Source of the DNA: UBA4782 sp034429195
GTDB taxonomy: Bacteria; Chloroflexota; Anaerolineae; Anaerolineales; Anaerolineaceae
Length of the DNA: 64,000 nucleotides
Reading direction: 5' to 3'
Assembly: GCA_034429195.1 (NCBI GenBank)
Contig: DAOUGQ010000021.1
Location: 62,001-126,000, forward strand
Shown: piece by piece, positions 8,619 to 17,052 of the stretch
Layout: every line of letters begins with the position of its first letter
Numbering within the stretch: position 1 is the first letter of the stretch
Position numbers and translations under genes: made by a program
Notes under the pieces: model-generated
The model's database searches: none
The model's input: the letters and a program-made list of their open reading frames with translations, nothing else
Told to the model about the DNA's origin: nothing

Positions 8619-9440
8619 ATGAAACTGCTCATTGCAACAGATATGGAAGGGATTACCGGTGTAATGCATTGGGACCAGGTTACCCCTGGGCATGAAGAAT
8701 ACCCTCGTTTTCGAAAATTAATGACCAATGATGTCAATGCTGCGATCCGCGGTGCAGCCGATGCTGGTATGGAAGAGATCGTTGTCACCGATGGTCACTG
8801 GTTTGGCTATAATATCATCATTGAAGAATTAGACCCGCGGGCACATCTGGTAAGCGGCACAGGTGGACCACTTGCAATGGTGGAAGGAGCTTCCAGCAAA
8901 GTAGATTGCGCCTTTTTTGTTGGTTATCATGCCCGGGCAGGTTCACAGAATGCCATTCTGGATCACACCTGGTCTTCCAGCAGGGTACACAATGTCTGGT
9001 TAAATGATATTCTCGTTGGTGAGACTGGTGTAAATGCAGCAGTCTGCGGTCAATTTGGAATTCCGGTCATCATGATCAGTGGTGATCAAACCGTAGCAGC
9101 AGAAGCTTCTGCGTTGCTTCCAGGAATTGAAACCGCGGTGGTCAAAACTGCTTCCGCCCGCATGTCTGCAGAGTGTATGCTACCCGAAGATACAGAGCAG
9201 GTTATTTACAGCACTGCATATAAAGCGATTCAAAAATTCCATTCAGGGAAGAGCGCCAGCCCATTTATACCCCATCCACCCCTTACCATGAAGGTGGAAC
9301 TGGCTAACACAGAGCTAGCAGATCGATCAGCACTTCTACCAGGGGCAACCCGTCTGGATGGCAGAACATTTAGTTTGAAAGCAGACTCAATGGTAGATCT
9401 TTACCACAGCTTTCAAGGTTTGGTTCAATTGACCAGATAA
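8619..9440 (+). CDS. M55-family metallopeptidase (DppA-like D-aminopeptidase)
   Basis: 273 residues, matching Bacillus DppA in length and motif order. DMEG (Asp8, Glu10), TDGHWFGYN, GYHARAG, DHTWS and LVGETGVNA supply the Asp, Glu and His ligands of the two-zinc site. The family cleaves N-terminal D-amino acids such as D-Ala from peptides, giving a role in cell-wall peptide recycling. It is cytoplasmic with no signal peptide. It has its own promoter and lies just before the flavoprotein gene at 9462, with 21 bases between. Asp/Glu/His spacing is conserved, so it is probably active. Confidence 0.88.
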   Translation: MKLLIATDMEGITGVMHWDQVTPGHEEYPRFRKLMTNDVNAAIRGAADAGMEEIVVTDGHWFGYNIIIEELDPRAHLVSGTGGPLAMVEGASSKVDCAFFVGYHARAGSQNAILDHTWSSSRVHNVWLNDILVGETGVNAAVCGQFGIPVIMISGDQTVAAEASALLPGIETAVVKTASARMSAECMLPEDTEQVIYSTAYKAIQKFHSGKSASPFIPHPPLTMKVELANTELADRSALLPGATRLDGRTFSLKADSMVDLYHSFQGLVQLTR

Positions 9441-9461
9441 ACTATCTTGTTCTTTATCGTG

Positions 9462-10688
9462 ATGGAAACACCTGTCGCTCATTATGATGTTATTATTTGC
9501 GGTGGTGGACCAGCCGGTTCCAGTTCAGCATTTTTCCTCACTCGAGCAGGCAAGAAAGTATTATTGATAGAAAAAGAAACACCCCCACGGTATAAAGCTT
9601 GTGGGGGTGGATTGTCTATTGGTTTCTTGCGCACTCAATTTCCTTTTGATTTTTCCCCCATTATTGAAGGTTATGCAACACAAATTGAATATCATTTCAA
9701 TGGCTTTGAAGTTCCAGTACTCTGCCGTCCTGATGTATTTGCTTTTGTCCAGCGTGACCGGTTTGACCAGTATCTGCTTCAACGCTGCGGTGCCGATTTG
9801 TTGGTGGGAGAAGCTGTACGTGAAATTCAACAATCGCCCGACGGGGTGAAAGTTGGAACAACTGGAGGAAAAACTCTCATTGCCGACTGGCTGATCGGCG
9901 CAGATGGAGCCAATTCGATTGTAAGAAAAAAGGCTGGTTTCACATCACATCACAAGGTCATTACCGCACTAGAATCAGAAGTTACCCCACCGGATGAAGT
10001 GATGCGGCGTTTTTCTGAAAGTCCGGCTATCATTTTCGACGAGATAAAATTTGGGTACGCATGGATATTTCCCAAATCAGGTCACCTTTCTGTTGGCATT
10101 GCCTGCTTTCACCCCAAACCAGGGTATCTGGCAGAAATGCTCCTGAGAATAATGCTCCGCTATGGCATTAACCTCGCAGGGGTAAAACTGCATGAACATC
10201 CTTTGCCAGTCTATACCCGCCATTCTCCAGTTGTTTCTGGCAGAGTGCTGTTGGTGGGTGACGCGGCAGGATTGGCGGATCCATTTTCTGGAGAAGGAAT
10301 CCGGCTTGCTATAAAAAGTGGAAAGATCGCAGCAGAAGCGATCTTAGAGAATGACACTGTACTTTATCAGCAAAGGATCCAAAAGGAAATAGGCAGAGAC
10401 AGGGTGTTCAGCATTTGGGTATCTCAATTCTTTTACCGGTTTCGATTCTTGTGCCTTCTATTTGGTACTCCAAATCCATTTAACACAGATCAGGTATTGG
10501 ATCTGATATCTGATCGAATCAACACTGCTGATCTTTTGATCATGGCTATTGCTTCTTTACCAGCTTTCTTTATCATCGAAATGATGGGATTGGCCATCTA
10601 TATTTTTGCTGGAGAGAAAAAACAAACCCTTTTTCTTGAATGGTTGTATCCTTACAAAGGATTTACAAAGACTCGAAAAATCGGATAA
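9462..10688 (+). CDS. Geranylgeranyl reductase-family FAD oxidoreductase
   Basis: 408 residues. The N-terminal dinucleotide fold is DVIICGGGPAGSSSAFFL with the Glu that binds FAD ribose in LLIEKE. The family hallmark PRYKACGGGLS follows at about 45-55, and the second FAD motif VLLVGDAAGLADPFSGEGI lies near residues 262-281. These enzymes saturate isoprenoid chains of lipids or quinones. The C-terminal 60 residues include a hydrophobic helix suggesting membrane contact. I use ATG 9462 because the TTG 9447 extension has no support. Prenyl-transfer genes occur at 62.6-64 kb, but any link is inference. Confidence 0.8.
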   Translation: METPVAHYDVIICGGGPAGSSSAFFLTRAGKKVLLIEKETPPRYKACGGGLSIGFLRTQFPFDFSPIIEGYATQIEYHFNGFEVPVLCRPDVFAFVQRDRFDQYLLQRCGADLLVGEAVREIQQSPDGVKVGTTGGKTLIADWLIGADGANSIVRKKAGFTSHHKVITALESEVTPPDEVMRRFSESPAIIFDEIKFGYAWIFPKSGHLSVGIACFHPKPGYLAEMLLRIMLRYGINLAGVKLHEHPLPVYTRHSPVVSGRVLLVGDAAGLADPFSGEGIRLAIKSGKIAAEAILENDTVLYQQRIQKEIGRDRVFSIWVSQFFYRFRFLCLLFGTPNPFNTDQVLDLISDRINTADLLIMAIASLPAFFIIEMMGLAIYIFAGEKKQTLFLEWLYPYKGFTKTRKIG

Positions 10689-10977
10689 TTTCGGTATCAT
10701 ATATTTGTAAAAAAATTTTTTTTTGTTTTTACTTTCTCACAAAATTTATACAAAAGAACATTTGAGGAAATTCCAAAGGCTAGCCCATTTGGGTACGATA
10801 GTTGCACTTTAACATTGCCATAAGAGTGTTTTAATTTACCCGGTAATTCATTTCATCATCACTATCCCGGAGTCCAATTTATGCGAGGAGGAAGATACTC
10901 AACAAGCGGATCAATGAATATTTTTAAATTGTAGTCTTCAATTGTTTAAATTTTTTCTCTGCGGAAAGGAAAAAAAT
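10689..10977 (+). other. AT-rich intergenic leader region before SipW-EAL locus
   Basis: 289 bases without a gene. It starts with an A7/T10-rich tract at about 10709-10727 that may end transcription from the reductase gene. The middle (10762-10803) holds GAGGAAATTCC, CTAGCC and a CCC...GGG pairing that could fold. I cannot identify a convincing promoter or a known riboswitch. The last 15 bases hold the ribosome site of the next gene. Confidence 0.4.
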
Positions 10978-11334
10978 ATGTTTAAGAGGTCTATTCGAGT
11001 ATTGTTGGTTGTTGCACTCATGTTCATTCTAGCAGGTGCAACGTATGCTTTTGCAGCAGCTAATACCGTCCCAGATTCATTCGCCGGTGATGGTTCTGGA
11101 GCAGTCAGCGGATACACTGTATCCAATATTCATTATGTTCTGGCAGCCAATCCCGCCAATATTGCCAGTGTTACTTTCACCCTTGACTCTGCTGCAACAG
11201 ATGTTCGAGTCTCTTTTGATGGCACTACTTTTCATTCCTGCACCGTTACAGGCGGCACATCGTGCTCATGCGCCGTAACAGGTACTGTAACAGTTCTTTC
11301 TGCATCAAATTTGCGGGTCATCGCAGTGCAATAG
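10978..11334 (+). CDS. Small secreted beta-rich protein, probable SipW-type signal peptidase substrate
   Basis: 118 residues from ATG 10978, preceded by GGAAAGGA; the frame runs further up but lacks support. An N-terminal signal (MFKRSIRV then a hydrophobic core) ends in ATYAFAAANTVPDS. The mature part is a Ser/Thr-rich beta protein with a YTVSNIHYVL...VTFTLD...C...C pattern seen in small exported proteins made with SipW-like peptidases. It has four Cys near the C terminus, three of them within HSC...CSC. The AAANTVP junction is repeated exactly in the RTX-like protein at 13835, on the other side of the SipW-EAL gene, so both are probable substrates. A surface or fibre-like role by analogy with TasA is inference. 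Confidence 0.75.
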   Translation: MFKRSIRVLLVVALMFILAGATYAFAAANTVPDSFAGDGSGAVSGYTVSNIHYVLAANPANIASVTFTLDSAATDVRVSFDGTTFHSCTVTGGTSCSCAVTGTVTVLSASNLRVIAVQ

Positions 11335-11344
11335 TCTTAACTTG

Positions 11345-11424
11345 CTCCTGATGAAATTCCTATTAATCTCTTTAGGGATTTGAATCAGGAATGGCGGATT
11401 TCGGGATGTGTTTCCCGAAATCCG
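11345..11424 (+). promoter_or_regulatory. Two tandem hairpins between secreted-protein gene and SipW-EAL gene
   Basis: The first hairpin (11346-11390) is long and imperfect, closed by TCCTGAT/ATCAGGA. The second (11395-11424) is a perfect 12-bp stem, CGGATTTCGGGA with its complement, around a 6-base loop. Neither is followed by a T tract, so they are more likely mRNA stability or read-through elements than full terminators. They could make the first gene's product more abundant than the membrane peptidase. Confidence 0.55.
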
Positions 11425-11449
11425 TCAGGCAACTTTGTTGAGTAAAACC

Positions 11450-13822
11450 ATGACGAACAAAAAGAAATGGACAATGGCATTTCTGGCTGGACTTGTTATT
11501 GTGATAACAATTGCCAGTTGGGCTCTTTTTGCACCACCGCAAATGGGCGGGCTTTCAACATGGGTGATCGTCAATGGTAACAGCATGGAACCCCTCTTTT
11601 ACTCAGGTGATCTGGTTATTGTACGTGGCGCTGAATTTTATCAGGTGGGCGATGTAGTTGCATATAAAAACATGCAGCTGGGAAAATTTGTCATTCATCG
11701 CATCATTAGAGAAGAATCTGGTCGATTTGTTTTACAAGGTGATAATAATTCATGGACAGATGGATATGAACCTGCATCAAATGAGATCATAGGGAAGCAA
11801 TGGATCCATATCCCGTTCATTGGAAAAGTAATGAACTGGTTCCGTAAACCAATCTATCTCTCTTTATCTGTATGTCTGATGGGAGGATTGCTTATGATTA
11901 GCCGACTGAAAGAACGGTCACAGCAATTGAACCGAAAAATAAAACAAACTTCATTCAGAAAAAGATTGCTTACCCCTCAACGTATTGGTCAATCGGGTGA
12001 GATATTCTTCTTCATCCTTGGAATTATTTTATTTACATCCATAATATTCGGATTAGTAGCATTTACACGACCTGTAACAAAAACCATCCCAGAAGATATC
12101 CCTTATGTACATTCTGGCAAATTTGATTACTCTGCACCTGCACCTTCTGGGGTATATGATAGTAATACTATTCAATCAGGGCAGCCAATATTCTTGAAGC
12201 TCAATTGTGAAGCTCAAATTGATTATAGTTATGCCCTGGCAGCTGAATCTGTTCAAAACATTCATGGTTCTCTGACGATCAATGCCATAATAAGCGATTC
12301 GAATGGATGGAAACGCACACTGATTCTTCAACCAGATACTGCTTTTTCTGGCAGTGAAAACTCTGCATCAACCAATATCAACTTTTGCACAATAAGTTCC
12401 ATTGTAAAAGCAATGCAGGAAAAAACAGGCCTCCAACATTCTGAGTACACGCTTTCTATTGTTCCAATAACCAATATTGAAGGAGAAATCAAGGGTGTTG
12501 AGTTTACGGATGTTTATGCACCTGCTTTGGACTTTCGATTTAACGACATCAGTTTCTGGATGACAAATACAAGAGGTGCGGGAGAAGAGTTGGTTGATCC
12601 ACTTTTCCCTGTTTCAGAGCGTACCTTAAAGAACCAGAAGGAAGTGCCTGAAACGATCTCCTTCCTGGGAATGAAATTACCCGTAGCAGGAGTTAGAGTT
12701 TTTGCCTCCATTTTCTTCCTGCTCAGCACAGGTGGTTTTATTTACCTTTTTATTATTATGTCAAAAATGAGCAAAGCCAGTAAAAATGCAGATATTCGCC
12801 TCCGTTATAATCCCATGCTGGTAGATATTCAAAACCTTACCATTGAACCCAATTTATCAATTTCAGATGTCGCATCCATGCAAGACCTGGCTCGGCTTGC
12901 AGAGCGAAATGGCAACATAATATTTCATTATTTGAATGAAAATGGCGTGGATACATATCTGGTTCACAATGAAAATATCGTTTATCGAGTATTGCTACCT
13001 GAAAGAGAAAAAACAACAGATGATATTGGTTTGGAGAATAAAAGAAAAGAGTTAAAACACGCTTTGGATAATGATCAATTTGTCCTGCACTATCAACCGG
13101 TGATTGATCTGAATAAGCAGCAAATCGTGGGGATGGAAGCACTTATGCGATGGAATCACCCTACACTGGGAACCCTCCCTCCTTCTGCGTTCATTCCAGA
13201 TGCAGAAGCAACGGGTCTCATCAGCATCATTGGCGAATGGGTAATACGAACTGCCTGCAAGCAATTGCGCGAATGGGAAGATGCCGGCGTTTCAAAGCTT
13301 TCTTTGGCAATTAATATATCCAGCAGACAATCCCTTTTTGTCCTACCCAGTTTAATCAAGCGCATTGCCAGAGAGTACCATATTGAACCTTCGCAAATCC
13401 AGTTGGAATTTAGCGAATCACAAATCACAGAAAATTTGGAACAATCCCTAAGGTCATTGGATGCGCTACGGAAGTTAGGTGTTGAGATTTCGATCGATAA
13501 TTACACTGGGCAAGTGTCGATGGCACAACTTGCCAGGATAAAGGCTCGAAATCTTAAATTTGCAATGGCATTCATTTCACAAATGAATAATCCTGAGATG
13601 GCTGCCGTTGCTCTCAGCACCATCGCTGCTGCTCAGAAATTGGGGATGCTTATTGATGCCGTTGGTGTGGAAACCGAGGAACAGCTTCGTTACCTGCGTA
13701 CGCAGCAGATTGCTTGCGCCCAAGGATATTATTTTGGAAAACCTGTTTCTGCTGATGAGGCAATGAATACATTATTTGGTTTTGGAAAACAAGCAATTGT
13801 GATCGAAGGGTTTGCGCAATAG
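11450..13822 (+). CDS. SipW/archaeal-type signal peptidase fused to extracytoplasmic domain and degenerate EAL domain
   Basis: 790 residues. Order: TM1 (9-28); S26B peptidase domain outside with Ser45 in NGNSMEP, His83 in VIHRI (His replaces the Lys of ordinary bacterial enzymes) and Asp98/Asp104; TM2 (about 128-147); cytoplasmic loop; TM3 (about 183-205); outside beta domain (about 207-415) that I recall as DUF5305-like; TM4 (about 421-446); cytoplasmic linker; EAL domain (about 535-785). The EAL motif (Glu about 563) and INIS, EFSES and QGY are kept. DDFGTG is DNYTGQ, LKID is LKFA and AEGVET is AVGVET, so phosphodiesterase activity is probably lost and the domain may only sense c-di-GMP. 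GTG 11408 is an alternative start. It is flanked by two likely substrates. Confidence 0.85.
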   Translation: MTNKKKWTMAFLAGLVIVITIASWALFAPPQMGGLSTWVIVNGNSMEPLFYSGDLVIVRGAEFYQVGDVVAYKNMQLGKFVIHRIIREESGRFVLQGDNNSWTDGYEPASNEIIGKQWIHIPFIGKVMNWFRKPIYLSLSVCLMGGLLMISRLKERSQQLNRKIKQTSFRKRLLTPQRIGQSGEIFFFILGIILFTSIIFGLVAFTRPVTKTIPEDIPYVHSGKFDYSAPAPSGVYDSNTIQSGQPIFLKLNCEAQIDYSYALAAESVQNIHGSLTINAIISDSNGWKRTLILQPDTAFSGSENSASTNINFCTISSIVKAMQEKTGLQHSEYTLSIVPITNIEGEIKGVEFTDVYAPALDFRFNDISFWMTNTRGAGEELVDPLFPVSERTLKNQKEVPETISFLGMKLPVAGVRVFASIFFLLSTGGFIYLFIIMSKMSKASKNADIRLRYNPMLVDIQNLTIEPNLSISDVASMQDLARLAERNGNIIFHYLNENGVDTYLVHNENIVYRVLLPEREKTTDDIGLENKRKELKHALDNDQFVLHYQPVIDLNKQQIVGMEALMRWNHPTLGTLPPSAFIPDAEATGLISIIGEWVIRTACKQLREWEDAGVSKLSLAINISSRQSLFVLPSLIKRIAREYHIEPSQIQLEFSESQITENLEQSLRSLDALRKLGVEISIDNYTGQVSMAQLARIKARNLKFAMAFISQMNNPEMAAVALSTIAAAQKLGMLIDAVGVETEEQLRYLRTQQIACAQGYYFGKPVSADEAMNTLFGFGKQAIVIEGFAQ

Positions 13823-13834
13823 GATGGTTTGAAA

Positions 13835-14269
13835 ATGGCGTACAAAAGTTGGGTGATCCGAATTTCCATTTTGTGCCTGTTTACAATAATTATTGCCGGT
13901 ATTGCTTCTGCTTTGGCTGCAGCCAATACCGTACCTGTCAGCCATGCCAGTGATGCTACTTATACCGTAGATACCAGCCCATATTTTCCACCACAATGTT
14001 CAGGGATTACGTTCGATAGAATTATTTCCGGTTCGGGAAGAATCGATGGGGGTCCAGGGAATGATCTGATCTATGGCAGTGATGGAGATGATGACATCCG
14101 GGGTGGTAATGGAGATGACTGCATTATCGCCGGAGCTGGAAATGATACCATCCGAGGACAGAATGGTGATGATATCCTTGATGGCGGTGAAGGTACAGAT
14201 ACAATCGATGGCGGACCAGGAACGGATACCTGTCTGAATGGAGAAAATGTAACGACCTGCGAATATTGA
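13835..14269 (+). CDS. Secreted RTX-like calcium-binding repeat protein, probable SipW substrate
   Basis: 144 residues from ATG 13835, with AGGATGG upstream and only 12 bases after the SipW-EAL stop. The signal region ends in IASALAAANTVPVS, repeating the AAANTVP junction of the protein at 10978. The mature part holds about five GGxGxDxI-type nonapeptide repeats (about 65-125), the calcium-binding beta-roll of RTX proteins, and ends with a CLNGENVTTCEY tail with two Cys. There is no type I secretion gene nearby, so export through Sec and the adjacent peptidase is more likely. Calcium binding is family knowledge; its role here is unknown. Confidence 0.8.
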   Translation: MAYKSWVIRISILCLFTIIIAGIASALAAANTVPVSHASDATYTVDTSPYFPPQCSGITFDRIISGSGRIDGGPGNDLIYGSDGDDDIRGGNGDDCIIAGAGNDTIRGQNGDDILDGGEGTDTIDGGPGTDTCLNGENVTTCEY

Positions 14270-14285
14270 GCCATTCTTTAACACA

Positions 14286-14312
14286 AAAGCCGCTGGAAAT
14301 CCAGCGGCTTTA
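14286..14312. terminator. Bidirectional terminator between convergent genes
   Basis: The stem AAAGCCGCTGG/CCAGCGGCTTT around loop AAAT, followed by TATTCTT, lies between the RTX-like gene (+) and the secreted-protein gene at 14339 (-). The A and T flanks allow it to act both ways. Confidence 0.85.
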
Positions 14313-14338
14313 TTCTTGATAGAGTTAATTATCGGAGG

Positions 14339-14941
14339 CTAGTTCTTTCCATTATTACCTCTACCTGACCATAATGGACGTCCATAATCATCTCTCATGC
14401 TGATGGATTGACCAGAGTTTAGATTGGTAAGAGTACCAACCTCAAAAACCTCATCATCATAAAAACCAACCAAACTAACGGCATCTCCTGCTGCCAGATT
14501 TATACCTTGATCCAGAGCAAACCACCAGGCACGGTTTTCAATGCTGATACTTTCTCCTGTGCTGGTTGTAACTTTAAGGACATCTTCATCGATAAAGGTT
14601 ACTGTACCTTCCAATGTAACCCAAGCTTCTACATTTGCATCGGGAATTCCATCTCCTGAAGGTATTCCATCGCCTGGAGAAACGTTGCCAATTCCTGCTC
14701 CATTTTGTCCAAAGCCACCACCATTCCCTGTTCCGCCATTCCCATAACCATTTCCCTTACCATTCAAAACCAGGGAAGGATCGATATTCTGCTCGCTATT
14801 CGCGATTTCACCATTATGGACCAGATTCAACTGAACATCTTCACTTTGCTCAGTTTGCGCCAGGGTTCGATTTACCCCTCCAAATATCAATCCTGCAGCC
14901 AGCCCAGTAAACATTACGCCTAACAATATTTTTTTGAACAT
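14339..14941 (-). CDS. Secreted protein with Gly/Asn-rich linker and small beta domain
   Basis: 200 residues. Signal peptide (1-29, ending TLAQ), a Gly/Asn-rich flexible region (about 60-100) and a C-terminal beta domain (about 105-185) that reads like a small OB-type barrel: WVTLEGTVTFIDEDVLKVTTSTGESISIENRAWW, then AGDAVSLVGFYDDEVFEVG. I do not recognise a named family; DUF5666-like extracellular domains are a possible comparison. AGGAG precedes the start. It is convergent with the RTX-like gene and lies 60 bases past the DUF4405 gene on the same strand, so those two may be cotranscribed. Confidence 0.6.
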   Translation of the reverse strand: MFKKILLGVMFTGLAAGLIFGGVNRTLAQTEQSEDVQLNLVHNGEIANSEQNIDPSLVLNGKGNGYGNGGTGNGGGFGQNGAGIGNVSPGDGIPSGDGIPDANVEAWVTLEGTVTFIDEDVLKVTTSTGESISIENRAWWFALDQGINLAAGDAVSLVGFYDDEVFEVGTLTNLNSGQSISMRDDYGRPLWSGRGNNGKN

Positions 14942-15002
14942 TTTTATACTCCTGTATTAATAGTTTTCTTTTGATTTACGCTCGGGTTTAAGGAAAATTG
15001 AT

Positions 15003-15617
15003 TCATTCAGTCGATGGTTCATCATTTTGTTGCATTATTTCTTTCTGTATTGAGAAGATAACTACTTTTGGTGTGATCTTGCGGATCCAATTCCAATGGA
15101 AGAGGAAATGTGCCATTGCAGCAATCACCATAACAATACCAGACCAGGTGTGAATGAGGTCCCAGGTTGAAATACTAAATAACCACTCATTCCCACCATG
15201 ATTTGGAAGGAGAAGAAAATAGATGCCGGAAATAGTAGCAATAAAAAAGCTTGCTGCAATTATGCTGTCCACTACTATATTCCATCGCACTTTGCGATTC
15301 ATGGTTGTACCATTTTTCCGAAAACTTCCTGAGATACGTTTGGTGGTACCTGAGATCCAGCGCCAATGCAGAGGTAGATGGATGAAAATAGCAGCAATGA
15401 ATATGATGCTGCCCAAGGTATGGAGGGTTTCCCATGTTTCCCGGTCAAATAAAATGGTAATTCCATAATAGGGGTTTCTTCCCCCCTGATAACCACCAGT
15501 AGGTAAAAACAAGAAGTAAATACTACTTATGAGCACTACGATGGCGCTCAAAAATACAACGAAAGATACAAACCAGTTTATTCGGGTTTGTTTTGATACA
15601 CAGGTTGATGAACTCAT
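15003..15617 (-). CDS. DUF4405-family four-helix membrane protein
   Basis: 204 residues made of two repeats of a two-helix unit. Each unit has a helix ending in a short PTGG/PNHGG loop, then ETLHT.G...IHLPLHW.W or DLIHTWSG...AHFLFHWNW. The paired His residues in each unit resemble haem ligands of cytochrome b-like proteins, so DUF4405 proteins are suspected membrane electron carriers; no biochemical proof is known to me. AAAGGAG precedes the start. It is probably the first gene of a two-gene unit with the secreted protein at 14339. Confidence 0.75.
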   Translation of the reverse strand: MSSSTCVSKQTRINWFVSFVVFLSAIVVLISSIYFLFLPTGGYQGGRNPYYGITILFDRETWETLHTLGSIIFIAAIFIHLPLHWRWISGTTKRISGSFRKNGTTMNRKVRWNIVVDSIIAASFFIATISGIYFLLLPNHGGNEWLFSISTWDLIHTWSGIVMVIAAMAHFLFHWNWIRKITPKVVIFSIQKEIMQQNDEPSTE

Positions 15618-15775
15618 AATGATCTCCTTTTACAAACAGGATGATACCGATCATTTGTAAAGAAATCATGAAGAGTCTTTAAAGAAGCAGCAAAGTATCA
15701 GTTGGGGCGAGTAACAAACCTGTTATTTTTGTATCTTTTGTGTTTTTTATGGGAAACATGAGCGCAAGTAATGAC

Positions 15776-15802
15776 AAAGCCCCGCCTGAAAAGCGGGGCT
15801 TT
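15776..15802 (-). terminator. Terminator after NBR1-Ig-like lipoprotein gene
   Basis: An 8-bp GC-rich stem (AAAGCCCC/GGGGCTTT) lies just past the stop of the leftward gene ending at 15824. The T tract is short (TTT, then GTCATTAC on the minus strand). Confidence 0.65.
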
Positions 15803-15823
15803 GAATGAGCAATAAAAGAATAT

Positions 15824-16798
15824 TTATGGACAGGTGATATCAAGGTTCACAACGGGTGTGAAATATTGGTGGTTAGGTTTATCAACATATACACGATAAT
15901 AGCCATCAAAGGTGTACCCAGCAAACCCGCCCACAAGATCCTCTGTGATTGTTTGTGTTCCAGCTTCGGTAAAAGTGATACTACGTGATGGCATTTGAGC
16001 ACCATCGCTGCGTTCCCAGAAATAGGTCACTGTGCCCGCTGCAGTAGCGGTGATTTTGGCTTTGAGAGTAATCGTGAATGGGCAGGCTGCATTCCAGGTG
16101 CTTGGTTCTGCAGAAGGAATTACACTGGTGACCGCAAAAGGAACGGCAGTGACACCGACATTGATTGTCACAAAGAAAGCTTGATTGGCATCGCCCAATC
16201 CAAATGTGGCACCCGAAGCGTTCTGTAATTTCCAATTGCTCTTATAGGTACCGGATGCAGCGGGCGATTTGAATGTAACACTCAGGTCAACTTCTTGCCC
16301 TGGAGCTACATTACCAGACAACGGTACTGAAGCAGGTGCATTCATCGCATCCCCAGTGACAAAAAACAATTTATAAGCGGTAGTCCAGGTGCAACTCCCG
16401 TCATTTTTTAGGCGCCAGGTTTTCGTAAAAGTAGTGTTGGGACCTATTACTGATCCATCCGGGATGGTGACATCAGCAATAAAAGATGCGCGATCGCAGG
16501 GAACTGGTTGGGCACTTGGTGACGAGGTAAACACCGGATAAGATGTCATGGTTGGAAAGGCGGTTTGTGTGATCGATATTTCAGATGTATTAGTAGGCAC
16601 TGGTGTGGAAATTACAGCAGCAGTTTGCTGGCTGATCGCTGTTCCTGTTTCGGCAGCAGAAACAGTCTGTGCTGCAGCGGTTTGAATGGATTCCATGCTT
16701 TCTGTTGGTTTACTTTTCAACGCAGGAACATTACAAGCGCTGAGAAATAAGATCATCAGGATTGTTAAGATTCTCCCCTTTAATTTCAAGGTTTGCAT
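15824..16798 (-). CDS. NBR1-Ig-like domain lipoprotein
   Basis: 324 residues. The signal peptide ends in lipobox LSAC (Cys22), followed by an Ala/Thr/Pro linker to about 95. An NBR1-like Ig domain follows (about 98-205), with the marks FIADVTIPDGSVIGPNTTFTKTWRLKNDGSCTW, GQEVDLSV and GTYKSNWKLQNASG. The last 110 residues form a second beta domain. NBR1-Ig domains are common in surface lipoproteins of Anaerolineae and are thought to mediate protein contacts; function here is unknown. GGAGGTAAA precedes the ATG. It is transcribed alone, ending in the hairpin at 15776. Confidence 0.8.
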   Translation of the reverse strand: MQTLKLKGRILTILMILFLSACNVPALKSKPTESMESIQTAAAQTVSAAETGTAISQQTAAVISTPVPTNTSEISITQTAFPTMTSYPVFTSSPSAQPVPCDRASFIADVTIPDGSVIGPNTTFTKTWRLKNDGSCTWTTAYKLFFVTGDAMNAPASVPLSGNVAPGQEVDLSVTFKSPAASGTYKSNWKLQNASGATFGLGDANQAFFVTINVGVTAVPFAVTSVIPSAEPSTWNAACPFTITLKAKITATAAGTVTYFWERSDGAQMPSRSITFTEAGTQTITEDLVGGFAGYTFDGYYRVYVDKPNHQYFTPVVNLDITCP

Positions 16799-17052
16799 TT
16801 TACCTCCAGAAGAGCCAGTTAGCTAACTACATTATAGATTTAACCTATCTGAAATTCAAATAAAAGTATTTTGGATATTTACTATTTCTTCCACCCTGGT
16901 ACTAAATGATTCTTTCTCGCGTGAAAAGAGAATTTTCAGTACATTTCAGGTTGCCTGATCAGGTAATCAATTACAGGAACAATATCGACAAAGAATAAGC
17001 TATGGATAAAAGTAAAGGCAAGCCTGTTTGATAAGAAACAGGCTTGCCTGTA
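16799..17052. other. Intergenic region upstream of NBR1-Ig lipoprotein gene
   Basis: 254 bases, AT-rich, holding the terminator of the yjbQ unit at its right end. I see no open frame or RNA gene. Promoter elements for the leftward lipoprotein gene must be here but none is clear. Confidence 0.4.
17016..17049 (-). terminator. Terminator after yjbQ gene
   Basis: A perfect 14-bp stem AGGCAAGCCTGTTT/AAACAGGCTTGCCT with a 6-base loop starts 4 bases past the yjbQ stop on the minus strand, followed by a T-rich stretch. Confidence 0.8.
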
